DNA of 64,000 nt, from contig NJPS01000077.1 in NCBI GenBank assembly GCA_002946415.1, positions 186,001 through 250,000 of the forward strand, in the 5' to 3' direction. Made by a program: the position numbers and the translations under genes. Shown here piece after piece: positions 32,280 through 43,353 of this stretch (the first letter of the stretch is position 1; each line of letters starts with the position of its first letter). The DNA is from Rutstroemia sp. NJR-2017a BVV2. Its lineage: Eukaryota; Ascomycota; Leotiomycetes; Helotiales; Rutstroemiaceae. Under the pieces are notes generated by a model. That model had not been told where the DNA came from and did no database searches. It worked only from the letters and a program-made list of their open reading frames with translations.

Positions 32280-33878
32280 ATGACAGGAACGAAAGAAGTT
32301 GTAAGTGTCCAGGTCCCATACGCCCACGTCCGAAAAATGCTCAACATCGCTAACACCTATCGTAGTGCAGTGTTCTGTGCTCCTTGTTAGGAAACAAGGC
32401 ATCCGTCCCTAGAACTACTACTTATGATGCCGCACAGAGCTCGTACTTCTCCGCTCAGGAACGAGAATTAGCTCCAGTATGCATTGTAGCACCTACCTCA
32501 TCTTCCGAGGTATCGGAGATCGTCAAGACCCTGGTACATCACGAAGTCAGATTCGCTGTGCGGAGTGGTGGCCACACACTCAACGCCGGTGCCGCAAACA
32601 TTGACTCAGGGGTTACAATCAATCTTCGGTCTATGAACCAAGTGATTGTAAACGAGGAAAGATCCCTGGTTTCTGTTGGTGCCGGCGCAAAATGGGCAGA
32701 TGTCTATCCGGTAGTTGACGCATTGAAACTAGCCACATCCGGTGGAAGAGTTGCTGATGTTGGTGTTGGGGGGTTGACGACGGGTGGTAAGTAACGATCC
32801 CACTTTATCTATTTGTCGTTACTGAGCTATATTCAGGTGGTATCTCATTCTTTAGCGCAAGGGAAGGTCTAGTGTGTGACAACATTGAGAACTATGAGGT
32901 TGTCCTTGCTGACGGTAGCATTGTCGATGCCAACCAAAATAAGAATCGTGATCTTTGGATATCACTCAAAGGAGGTTCCAACAATTTTGGCATTGTCACC
33001 CGGTTTGATATTCGCACGTTTCCGCAAGACAATTTCTATGGCGGAGTGATAGTGTATGATATTTCAACTATCGACATTCAGCTCAAAGGATTCACCAGTC
33101 TCCTTGAGAATTTCGACCCTTACGCGGCAATAATTATGAGTATTTCCTGGAGCCAAGCACGGAATAGCTACTCTATTTTCAACAACCTCGAGTATACGAA
33201 AATGGACATAGCTCCAGCTGCTTTGCAGCCATTTCTTCAGGCCAAACCTCAGTATTTGAATACGATGCGCGTTTCCAATCTCACGGACTTCACCACCGAA
33301 GCCTCAAAGTATGCAGCACCAGGATTACGGTAAGTCTTTGAATCTCTTCCCCTAAGCTCCATCACATAATTGACCTGGCTAATGGATTTAGAAACCAATT
33401 TGCTACAACAACGTTTAGTGGCTCCCTAGAGATGCTCACGGCTGTGTACAACATCTGGAATACAAGCATTTCGTCTATTTCATCGATAGCTGGAGTCAAC
33501 TGGGCTATGACCATCCAGCCATTCCCCAAAGCTTTCGAGGCCGAGAGCTCTGAGCTAGGCGGTAACTCCCTTGGTCTTTCGACTTCCGCCGGTCCCTTTA
33601 CTCTCTTCCTCATCTCATATAGCTGGAATTCTACTGAAGATGATGAGAAAGTGACGGCAGCTGCCCAGAGGCTGATCGACGATATTGATATAGCAACTAA
33701 GAAGGCAGGTCATTTCTCGGACTACAAGTATCTGAATTATGCTGCGTATTGGCAGAATCCGATAGTTGGTTACGGAGCAGAGAGTGTAAAGAACTTGCGG
33801 AAGGTCAGCTCAAAGTATGATCCTACAGGCGTCTTTCAGAACTTATGCACAGGTGGCTTCAAGCTTCCTCGTGACTGA
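32280..33878 (+). CDS. FAD-linked oxidoreductase (berberine-bridge/6-hydroxynicotine oxidase-like)
   Basis: A 473-aa FAD_binding_4-type oxidase. Exons 32280..32300 (seven codons), 32366..32786, 32837..33329 and 33392..33878; introns of 65, 50 and 62 bp. The FAD site is RSGGHTLNAGAAN, with H77 at the covalent 8-alpha-histidyl position. Further motifs are GAGAKWADVY, VGVGGLTTGGGISFFSAREG, and GSNNFGIVTRFDI. The C-terminal block YKYLNYAAYWQNPI and VSSKYDPTGVFQNL matches the berberine-bridge end. The residue that would carry a second (cysteinyl) bond is Val, so a mono-covalent flavin is expected. Many relatives have a signal peptide; this one starts seven residues before the domain and has none, so it is probably intracellular. 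It lies 740 bp before a drug-type MFS gene on the same strand. Substrate unknown. Confidence 0.88.
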
Positions 33879-34618
33879 AATCCTGGATGGGTGTATGAAG
33901 CAACAGGATATTCTGGGCATGAACATCAGAGCCTGGGTCGGTCATACAAAGACAAATCTGTTATCTATTTGAATTGTGATGCTTTTGGAATAATATGAAG
34001 TGCATGAATGAGTCTGTACTTGCGATTTTGTGTAATTTCCGAACATTCTGGGAACTATACAACAGTGCGCTGCGAGATGTCTTTATCATGGTCGTGCCGT
34101 TGATCTTGTTAGCATCGTTATTTGTGCTAGCGATGGAATGGTAAAGGCTGAAAAAGAAGGGAGAAGGAATGGAACATTTATGAGCATACGGAAGTATGCA
34201 TGTTCCTGCTTTCAACGAATCGGGTCGCGCCCACTGAAATTCCGGTTTAGAGCGAAAAAGGTTCTAAGATCCTACGCTCCCGGGATATTGATTGAACGGC
34301 AAATGTTATCGGGATATCAATCTAGCAGAAATCAGAATTGTAAGATGACCTCGCCACTCCTTTATGACTCGGACCGAAAATATACTGCATACACCGACTA
34401 TTGCACTAGCAATATCTGATTGAGAAGTGAGCTCTGCTTCGCTGCACTGCACGATTGTGCCAATGAGGTACAAAGGTGGGGTTGCGATAATGGTGTGCTA
34501 GCAGGGAAGTACTGTATGCACTTGCGTAAGCATTGCCGGTACATCAATTGCTTCCAATTCTTCATGATGTGTTCGAATATATTCCTTTACTCTTCTCAAG
34601 TGGGCGATAGCAGGAAGT
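33879..34618. other. Intergenic region
   Basis: Region between the oxidoreductase and the MFS exporter. No supportable gene or repeat. Confidence 0.5.
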
Positions 34619-36516
34619 ATGTCGCCAAGTGTCGCGAAGGATATAGAGGATCGCGAGAAAATTACCGATGGCGATGTGGTGACTGAAGCGGGGATCTTGG
34701 AAGAACCGATGGGTGTCGAGCCAGTAATCGTGGAGCTCGAGACGCGATTTTCCGAGAGGGAAATCACAATTCGACAAGTCGCTCCTATGGTCCTTGTTTT
34801 GACCGGGGCTACATTTCTTGTGGTAAGTATCGAAATGGATTGACAACATTGAAAGATCCAGCAGTTCTGACTTCACGACAGACTACAGCTGCTCAGGCGT
34901 CTGTCATTATTCTACCGGAAATCAGCAGAGACTTGAATATACCTCAATCTCGTCAGCAATGGGTATTCTCTTCATATGGGCTTACCGCAGGTGCATTCCT
35001 TCTCTTATGGGGCAAACTTGGAGATGTGTATGGAAGGAAGTTGCTCTTTATTCTTGGAGCAACTTTCACGGCTGCAACATCTATTGGAACGGCATTCTCG
35101 CCGGTTGAGATCTGTCTCTATATCATGCGAGCTCTACATGGATTGGTATGTGATGGAAAATCTCGCCAGTCTATCATTCGACTGATTATTCTCAGGCATC
35201 GGCTGTGACCATCCCTACCGCGATTGGTATCATCGGTCACACAATCCCCCCTGGTCGTGTGAAAAATTATTGTTTTGCGTTCTACTCTGGCGGAGCTCCT
35301 GTTGGGCAAGTCACGGGAAATCTTATGGTATGCAGCCATTGGTATGGCGATAGTATCGCAAAGCTAACGGAGCTTTCAGGGCGGAATTATCTCTCAATGG
35401 GCAAGCTGGAAGGTCGTGTTCTTCGTGATTGCAGGAGCTTCCCTCACAGTTGCTGTGGCGGCCATATTCGTAGTTCCGAAGGAGCCACCACGAGGCGATG
35501 AAGAAGATACCATCCGTGCATCTGGAGTGGACTGGCTGGGCGCCTTTCTATTTACCTCAGGATTGCTCTTGTTGCTAGTTGGTCTATCCGAAGGTGGATC
35601 TGCCGGATGGGATTCGGCTTCAGTAATTTCCATTATGGTAATCGCCGTTTGTCTTCTTGTAGCCTTTGTTCTCTGGGAGCATCATCGAGAATCCAAGACA
35701 ACAAACGAGCCACTGATGAGAATATCAACATTCCGAAACACGAGATTCTCAATCGCCATGGTTATAGTTACACTATTTTCTGCAAGCCTCACAAACTTTT
35801 GCATATACACTACATATTAGTGAGTTTCTAGGATTCTGAGAAACCGCCACATCTAACTTTATCCCGCAGTTATCAGAACTTCCAGCTGCTCGATCCTATA
35901 CAGACCGCACTACGATATATCCCCCTAGGAGTGTTTGGAAGTACGTACACATTTTCCCTCAGGACTACAAGCTAACACACTCATAGTACTTACCACCATC
36001 TGCTCTGGCTATCTGCTCGCCCGCATAAAAGGCAACTACATCCTCAGTTTCGGACTCACCTCCGCCTTAATCGCAAATCTTCTCTTCGCAGTCCCTATTC
36101 CTCCCTCAACGAGTTACTTCGCATATGGGTTCCCAGCCATGACACTCACCGCATTCGGCGCCGACACCATCTACCCTTGTCTTGGGCTCTTCACCACTCA
36201 AACGCTTCCCCGCAAAGACCAGTCCGTTGCAGGAGCCATGTTCCAGACGATGGCGGCCATCGGCAGAGCCATTCCGCTGCCCATAACTTCCGTGATTCAG
36301 GAGACGGTGCAGCAGAAAGAGTTGCGGCGGGGAAAGGCTCAGCTGCAGGCTTATCTGCAGGGACTGCGGGCCGCGGAATGGTTCTGCGTAGCGTGTATGG
36401 CGACCTCGTTGGCGTTGGGGGTGGTGGGTTTGAGGAATATTGGGAAGATTGGTTTGCTTAAGAAGCTGGGTACGGTGGAGCCGAAAATGGAGGAGAAGAA
36501 AGATGAGCAGGTATGA
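34619..36516 (+). CDS. MFS exporter, DHA2 (14-TM) drug:H+ antiporter family
   Basis: A 546-aa membrane exporter. Exons 34619..34822, 34882..35145, 35196..35327, 35380..35819, 35870..35940 and 35987..36516; introns of 46-59 bp. A 50-residue acidic N-terminus precedes the first membrane segment. The segments carry motif A as LLWGKLGDVYGRK, then MRALHGLASAVTIPTAIG, FYSGGAPVGQVTGN and WASWKVVFFVIAG. A second half follows (SGVDWLGAFLFTSGLLLL, GADTIYPCLGLFTTQ). This pattern fits DHA2 proteins that export toxic or secondary compounds. A 71-bp exon and an exon ending TA|GTGAGT next to an apparent stop would mislead simple ORF calling. Its partner may be the upstream FAD oxidase. Confidence 0.88.
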
Positions 36517-38980
36517 GGGAATATCTTCGCCGTGACGGTGCTGTATATCTTACATCTGGATCAAGAATATATATATTCTATTTCTTACTACCTGCGTGTT
36601 ATTTCGCTTGTCCGGTTGATCTCACTTGCACAGGAGTGTCTTTGTTGCTTTTACTAAGCCCGTTATGGACGATTTACACTTACAGGTGGCGTTTAAGAGC
36701 TAAATTTCCACTTACATTTTCGGCGGCGTTCTTCCAATTCAACACCATTCTAACATTCACTCCTCTCGTCAAGTTTCAACCACACCTTTCATCCACCACC
36801 AACCCCAGTCTACCACCCAACCCAGCATCTAAGCCCCTAGTCTTGGCCAAGGTTGAAAGCTTTTGTAGGAAGTATAAAGCCTGCAAACTCTTTCTTTTTT
36901 CTTCCTTTCCTTCTGTCTTTCTCTGATTTATTCGGAAGAACTGAAGCGCCAGAATCAGTTGATCGGGGCATTATCGTCTTGGAGAAAGCTATAGTGGCTG
37001 TATCTAGGAAGAGTTGGAGACATATGGAGAAGTATACTAAGCTAGGTTAACGAAATGAAACGGCAATAGTAGTAGAAGCTAACAATGCTGGTGGGAAACG
37101 GCAGTGAGAGAAGTGTTTGAGAGGTGGATGGTGTGGAAATGATAATGAGAATACTTTTACAAACGGCAAGCGAGTATTCACGCCCGTCCCCCTTATTACT
37201 CAACGCCTAGGTCAAACTAGTGGAAAGAGCTTTACTTCTAGGATTCTGCCTCAGATGACATGGTGGAAAGTCGGAAACGGTTATTCATGTCTGGTAAGAA
37301 TCAGTCTATCTGCTTCTTGGAGGATTTATACACTAAATCAGATCTCATGGAACTGCTTGATTCGGCGGATAATAGCTATTCACTCTAACTTCTCTTTCAC
37401 AATCACCTCCCATCCCATCTCATTCCAGCATAACTCAGAAATTCACTCACCCCCTCCTCTTCCCCACCTCTTCTCTTCAAACCCCCTGTCCACTCCTCCC
37501 TCCGAAAGAGTATATAAACCCCCTAACTTCCTCCACTCTTCAATTCTATCCTTAATTCTCATACCCTGACTCTGACGTCGTAGAGGCGCTAAGTCTCGTG
37601 TCCCGTCGTACCTCCCCTCCCTTTCACCACCTCATCTGATTTCCCCGCGAGGTTTTGGAGGGTTTGAGATTGAGAGGAGAGAACAACAGTGGGAGTTGGA
37701 GTGACAGCGAAATAGTAAGAGTAAGAATAATAGTGACAGCGTATACATGTTATCAATTACACAAAAACGAATAGAGACATACATACCGTAAAGAGGAAAC
37801 GAGATGCGATGACATGAAGAGAATAGTAGAGTAGACAGCGATCGACGACATGATAAAACAGCTAGAACAAGGAATAACTTAGATGAAGAAATGAACAAAT
37901 AAACAACAGGAGCTACGAAGTAATAAAAGGAACGGCGAAGAGATAAGAGAAACGCTGAAGAAACCTCGACAACGATAATAACGATGAAGCAACGACAATG
38001 ATAGACCAACGACAAAGATAAACTAACCCTCACAACACCAACAAACAACAGCTTCTCCATCCTCCCTCTCTGCCCCACACACACCTTCCCACCTTCCCAC
38101 CAACAAACAAACCAACCCCCTCCTTCAAGCAGCATGGCCACAAAACACCTGCGAATTGATGGAACCTCTATAGAATATCGGCAATATTTATACTCCAAGT
38201 CAGCGAGAGTAGTACAAGAGCCCGCCCCGTGAATGGATGAATTCAGTATTCACTTACTTCATAACATCACACCATCCCATTCAGACGTGCAAACTCCGAT
38301 CTGTGTGGACATTATCCAGCCACTTGGTGGATTTCGTATATGATGGCACAACAAGTGGGACAGGACAGCAAATGTTCTCAACAGGTATAGGTATATCATT
38401 CTCTAACCCGTTATCCTCATCATCATCACCCAATACCACCCAGCACCATGCAGCACCTATCTATCTATATACCCTCCCCACCCCTCTCTCCCTCCCCTAT
38501 CACCAAAAAAGTACAAATCCCCAAAAAGAACCCCCACCCAAGCACCAAGCCATCCTTCCAATGCCCATCCATCATTGGTAAGCTATGCAATGCACCAACC
38601 GACCGACCAAACCGACCATAATACACCCAAAAAACGATCATGATTAAACAAGGTAATACGTAGAAAGCTCCCAGAGATCAATCAACCCAATCATCTGTGC
38701 TGTGCATCCAAAAAACAAACAAGGCTAGCCATCCTTCTCTAGGTATCTATTCTATTCATTACCCAAGAGTAAGCTGCCGGTATCTTATCTCATGTCATGT
38801 CCAATGCGAAAACGATGAAAAAGGAAAAAGGGAACAAAAACGCTGATGTCTGCTGTATGTATGATGTCTGAGGTGTGAGAATACAGTGATGAATGAATGA
38901 ATGATGTGTCGTGTTGAAGTCGTACCACCCGTTGAGAAGAGGGAAGCGATGACTCATCGGAAGAATGAGTCAAGGGACGA
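36517..38980. other. Gene-poor region with CT-rich promoter-like stretch
   Basis: A 2.5-kb gap. Around 37380-37600 a C/T-rich plus-strand stretch precedes TATATAAA at 37511-37518, which looks like a fungal core promoter, yet no coding frame follows for 1.4 kb. It could drive a non-coding transcript, or be chance. The rest is low complexity (poly-A/C-rich around 38400-38640) and includes the long 3' flank of the next gene. Confidence 0.4.
37511..37518 (+). promoter_or_regulatory. Orphan TATA box
   Basis: TATATAAA within a pyrimidine-rich stretch, without a downstream coding frame. Confidence 0.3.
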
Positions 38981-39718
38981 TTAGATGAGTTCAAAGTCAT
39001 CATCGTCATCCAAAACCTTCGCAGCAGGTGTAGCCTGCACTTTGGAGGCTCGTTGTCTAGGACTCTTTCTGCCCTTGCCCCTACCCGCGGGGACAACCTC
39101 GCCCTGGGCATCGAGAACCTCGTATTCACCCTTGATGATCTTCTCCGTTTGTTCATTAACCCATTTCTTCTCAGCCAGCTCTACCAAACCCCCGAGATCG
39201 ACTCGGTTGGGTGGGGAGTCTGTTCGGTCGAAGCTGTAGAGGACGCCTTCGTCGCCGTGTGGACCCATTCCGTTGTAGTGGTCGGAGAGAGGAAGGAGAT
39301 CGAGGAGGGACTTGGAGAGAGGATGGGAGGAAACCTCGGCGGCTTCGAGGTATGCGTCTGTTTGTCGGAAGATACGCCCGCCGACGCTGTTGCTGCAGGT
39401 CTGGCGGGGCAGAGCACCGAATGGCTTGGGGGTTACGTTTGCACGGGATTTGCGATCTGAGTTTCTGCATGGTTGGTTAATTAGCTTTTGGTTCCTGTAA
39501 ATAAGGGATAAGCAGGAGTGGGAAAGGACATACACTTGGCTCCACTGCTTCCGTGGTCGGTACTTCTCCCCCTGCTTGGGTAACAAGCTGGTTACGCCAG
39601 CGAGTGGGCGCATACCTTGGCTCCATTTCTCGTTGTGGTCCTTGTCGCGCTTGAAGGGCTGGGCATCGGCGCGGATGTCACGACGCTCAACGGGGGCGGT
39701 GGTGGAGACGGCAGACAT
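38981..39718 (-). CDS. Conserved-looking hypothetical protein, 222 aa, acidic C-terminus
   Basis: Not recognised. Exons 39718..39534 and 39464..38981 (minus strand). The 69-bp intron is stop-free and in frame, so an unspliced 245-aa product is also open. Splicing joins RPRKQWSQV to NSDRKSRANV and removes an odd Cys/Ile-rich insert, so I prefer it. The protein is basic at the N-terminus (RDIRADAQPFKRDKDHNEKW), then has a compact middle (KPFGALPRQTCSN, RIFRQTDAYLEAAEV, GMGPHGDEGVLYSFDRTDSP). It ends with a basic tract (GRGKGRKSPRQRA) and an acidic tail (DDDDDFELI). No signal peptide or membrane segment; it is probably cytosolic or nuclear and could bind nucleic acid. The gene stands alone in a 6.8-kb gene-poor stretch, which suggests long regulatory or untranslated regions. 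Confidence 0.65.
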   Translation of the reverse strand: MSAVSTTAPVERRDIRADAQPFKRDKDHNEKWSQGMRPLAGVTSLLPKQGEKYRPRKQWSQVYVLSHSCLSLIYRNQKLINQPCRNSDRKSRANVTPKPFGALPRQTCSNSVGGRIFRQTDAYLEAAEVSSHPLSKSLLDLLPLSDHYNGMGPHGDEGVLYSFDRTDSPPNRVDLGGLVELAEKKWVNEQTEKIIKGEYEVLDAQGEVVPAGRGKGRKSPRQRASKVQATPAAKVLDDDDDFELI

Positions 39719-40934
39719 GTTGGTTATCTTCGTTGGCTTGACGGGAGTACTTGGATAGAGAGGGTGGGTGTGAATTTGAGGTATGGCGAAGTATTTATAG
39801 AAATGACGCTATCTGAGGTTATGGAAACCAGTAAGAAGAGACAATCTTGGAGTTGAGAGGTGGTTGTTTCTTTGTTCCCGAAACAGATCTGGATACACGT
39901 TTCTGTGCTTCCGTTCACGTCTGAGGTTGGTTTGTTGGATGGTTTGAGAAGATGTATAGGTAGAAAGAAGGATTTGTAGGATATAATAAAAACAAACTGG
40001 TTAAAAGTCGAGGGATTGATTAAATGTAGTAGAAGAATAAAGAAGGTATGATTGAATAAGAATGAGAAGAGAGTGACCGAGTGACTGTTGTGGAAGTTTA
40101 TCAGGTTGGCTTTCTAGGCACGGAGTCGAGTCACCAGTTCCAAGAGGAGAAAGCACGAATCAGAAGGCGACGGGGGAAATGCAATGCAATGCGCTGCGCT
40201 TTGAGACAAAGAGTTGGTACAGAAGAGAGAATGAATGAAGAGCAAGGAATGAGAACGTGGCTCGGTGAATGAGTCAGATGAGGCTGACGATAGGATAGGT
40301 AGAACAAAGAAGAGCAGATATTAGATGATTAACGTGATACGCAGATGATATAATAGAACAGAATACGAATTGGATTGATTTGCAGCTGGATGATATGATT
40401 GATTGATTGTTTAGATGAAGAGAGAAAGAAGAGGAAAGCAAGAGGAGATGGGAGTTGGTTGATACAAATAGGAACGCGGTTGACTCCTTATCTGAATCAG
40501 TACGAGCATAGTATCAATACCGCATTTCCTTATCCCTTATCAACGCAACAGCTTTACGCTTACCGGTGATCGGAGAATGACAAGTTGACTGAACCATCAC
40601 CAAACAACAAAACAAACATGGCACAGGCACAAGCACAGGATGGGAATTCACGCAAAGGACAACTTGGAAGTGCTAGAAAGTCTAGATCTAATTCGTCTGA
40701 AATGGCTCACGGCCAAGGACTAAAGAAGTAAAAGGACTCAGGATTGGTTGATGGATGGGTTGATGATGGGATCCTGGCGGATGACCAACTCTCCCTCATA
40801 CTCCCGTTTCTCTTTTACGACGTCAAACTCGAACCTCGGACATCGTCATCTTCGATCTATCATCAGCGTCAGCGTCACCGGACCCTGGCGCCTTCTGTAA
40901 GTACGGAGAGGCGGAAAGTAATGCGCCCCCTATA

Positions 40935-40961
40935 CCCTTTGCCCTTTGCCCTTTGCCCTTT
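40935..40961 (+). repeat. Heptamer microsatellite (CCCTTTG)n
   Basis: Three exact CCCTTTG units followed by CCCTTT. Confidence 0.9.
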
Positions 40962-42508
40962 ACGCTCCACTCTTTCATCTGCTCGTTGGTCTGGTTCAAG
41001 CCACCTATGAATCTACTTGTACTCTGTATCCTAGTCCAGCTCCCAACCTTCTTGGTTACGAGGCTGGCGAAGGGTCATTCCATTCAATAGCTGCAATACA
41101 GTACCCGAGGCCCGTCCCCCGTACACAAGTTGGCTAGCTAGCTACGCGCGCGGGGCATATCCTGCTCTTATCTCAATGCTTATGCTGATGCAATACAACA
41201 TCGCCAGCCAGCTCTTATCGCTTTGCATAATCACAGCATGTGCCTGCATAATTTGCTAGGCAGATGATGGAGATTGCTATTGTCACACCTCCATCTCCCT
41301 TGCTTCGTTGTCTTGATTGGCGGATCATGGGGAGCGTTGTCTTACACGTGATGAGCTGGGGACTACTATTCTTGGAAAGTTGGAAAGCCGCGAGCGATGG
41401 CCGGACGCAGCCGAAACGATTGTGAGGGAGAGCTTGGGGAAGCGAAGTTGGAGTTGTTGCAATGCAATCATCGACTGGGGAAGTTCCTTGCTCCGGAGTC
41501 TGGGGATGCATTTGGGTTTGAGATTGGCATTTACATCATGCAAACAGAAGCAAGAATAACACTGTGCTGCTTTTTCCATTGATGATTCCTCGATTATTCT
41601 TTCCGTCTTGACGATCTAGGAGGAGAACACAGCTGCTTTACTACTCACGTTCGTACAGCTCACTCAAGAGTCCCACTCGTCAGGGGAACATTCCATTGTG
41701 GAGACTGGTTATCATCAGATACTGCACTTCTGTACTGTACTCGGCGTATACCGAAGCTCTAAGTCGCCCGGACGTACGAAGGTACTCCATCTATGCAATG
41801 AATCGTGGCTTAACATACTGCAGCTGCATAACGATACTTTCGGCCCATTGCACCTTGTGGCACTGAAACATGTTCTAACCAACAACATCACCAGGAATGT
41901 GGAACATGTGATTAGCCTGGCTTACAACACGTGAGTTGGCATTTTAGAGTGTCGCAGCTCTTCAAGACAAGCCGGACGCGTCGGATCTATAGGGACTCCT
42001 ACATCAAAACCTACGGCGTTGAAGTTGTAGACGGGTTACTAGACACGCTTGGAGGCTCAGTAGCCGCATCGGTACAGTTCTCGAACGAAAGAAGCCTTCT
42101 AACCGCATGACTCTTTCAAGTAGCAATGGAGATCTCGGCTCATAAACCCGACGATCTCCATTCTACTAATCCTGCTAAGATTACAATTACAACTGAGCAT
42201 TCAATCCTAGCACTGTTGGGACGAACGGCAAAGCACATTCACTCGTGTTGGGTGCAATCTCCACCACTTCTAAGTGAATGGCATTTGTAATTAGTCTACA
42301 GTATGGCGCCATTTGAGGTGCACTTAATAAGGGCTACAATGCCCGCCCAGAATAAGAATCATCATGCATCATGACAATCATTTTGGCCACCCATAAGGAC
42401 GTGGGTAGGGTGATACACGCCCTGATACGTACCAACAAGCACAGTCATCGCTTCTTCGTATAGATCGCACTGCATCACCCAGCTGCAAAATAACTGACGA
42501 AGGAATGT

Positions 42509-42538
42509 ATGTCACACGTGATATCCATCACGTGACAT
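42509..42538. promoter_or_regulatory. Inverted pair of CACGTG E-boxes
   Basis: CACGTG at 42515-42520 and 42529-42534 sit inside an inverted repeat (ATGTCACACGTGAT and ATCACGTGACAT). The right copy matches the RTCACRTG site of Cbf1-type bHLH factors. It lies 0.8 kb upstream of the ceramidase gene. Binding is an inference. Confidence 0.4.
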
Positions 42539-43353
42539 ATATCTAGGAAAAGAGATCATACCGTTGCGCCGTCCAGATCTACGAATTGGACAATCGTGAG
42601 TCTTCTGTCTAGTCTTCCTCAAGGACTGATGCCATGGTACCATGTCAAAGAAAGATAGTCGTGCGATAAGTCTATCAGCCTCGAGCCTGAATCCTAAGTG
42701 GGGTAAAGGACTCATCTATCACATGCAAGCCATCTCGAGACAACAATCACCGAAAGCGAAGGACAAGCAACGTCGGTAAGGTTACAGCCGACCGACGACC
42801 TGCCAAATACAACGGAGCAATCCTTTCAATCAATATAACCAATCCTCCCCTTTCCTAGAGCAAACCAGTCAAAAGCTTATTAGATTGCCCTCCTTTCACT
42901 GTGTTCTGTGCACCATGCATTATTATCATCTATTGGATGTGCAACTCTTCATTTTAACCACAGGAAGCATACTGTAGCTTTTGTTGTCACAATCTATCAC
43001 CGTAACGAGATGCGGTTCCAGGTTTGCAGAGGGATTGTCAGGGGAGCTGATCGGCTGATGGTGCCGAATGTAGGAACTGATCGCCGAAACCCCTCATGAA
43101 GGCCCAGTAGGCCTAGTAGGTAGATATCGCATCCAGGTTGAACATTGCCATGCGCGACTTCATCTGTCCAAACCTCCGCGATCATGTCCCATCTTGCATT
43201 TCTGCAATGTCAAAAGATCGTGCGTGTAACCATGAATCTACCACACTCTTCAGTGTCTGAATGAGTGTCGGCTGGCTTTATTTACCAGCTCGAACCCAGG
43301 TTTTGAACTGCTTTCCTACTATCGCATCTGGATACTTTCTTTCTCTTTTCATC

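Larger units (their letters stand above)
39719..43353. other. Large gene-poor region
   Basis: A 3.6-kb gap. The first kilobase (39719-40740) is purine-rich and probably leader and promoter of the 222-aa gene. It also holds a CCCTTTG microsatellite at 40935-40961 and a paired E-box inverted repeat at 42509-42538. Short open frames (41317-41559 +, 41325-41579 -) overlap each other antisense and show no family motif. Confidence 0.5.

Noticed and set aside
32837..32890. Second covalent FAD bond through a Cys in the oxidoreductase
   Set aside because: The Cys in GLVCDN is conserved in many mono-covalent relatives. The usual second-bond position aligns with Val in SGGRVADVGVGG, so only the His77 bond is expected.
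37632..38198. 188-codon minus-strand frame
   Set aside because: Low-complexity Leu/Phe/Ser translation of a purine-rich plus strand; no motif and no splice structure.
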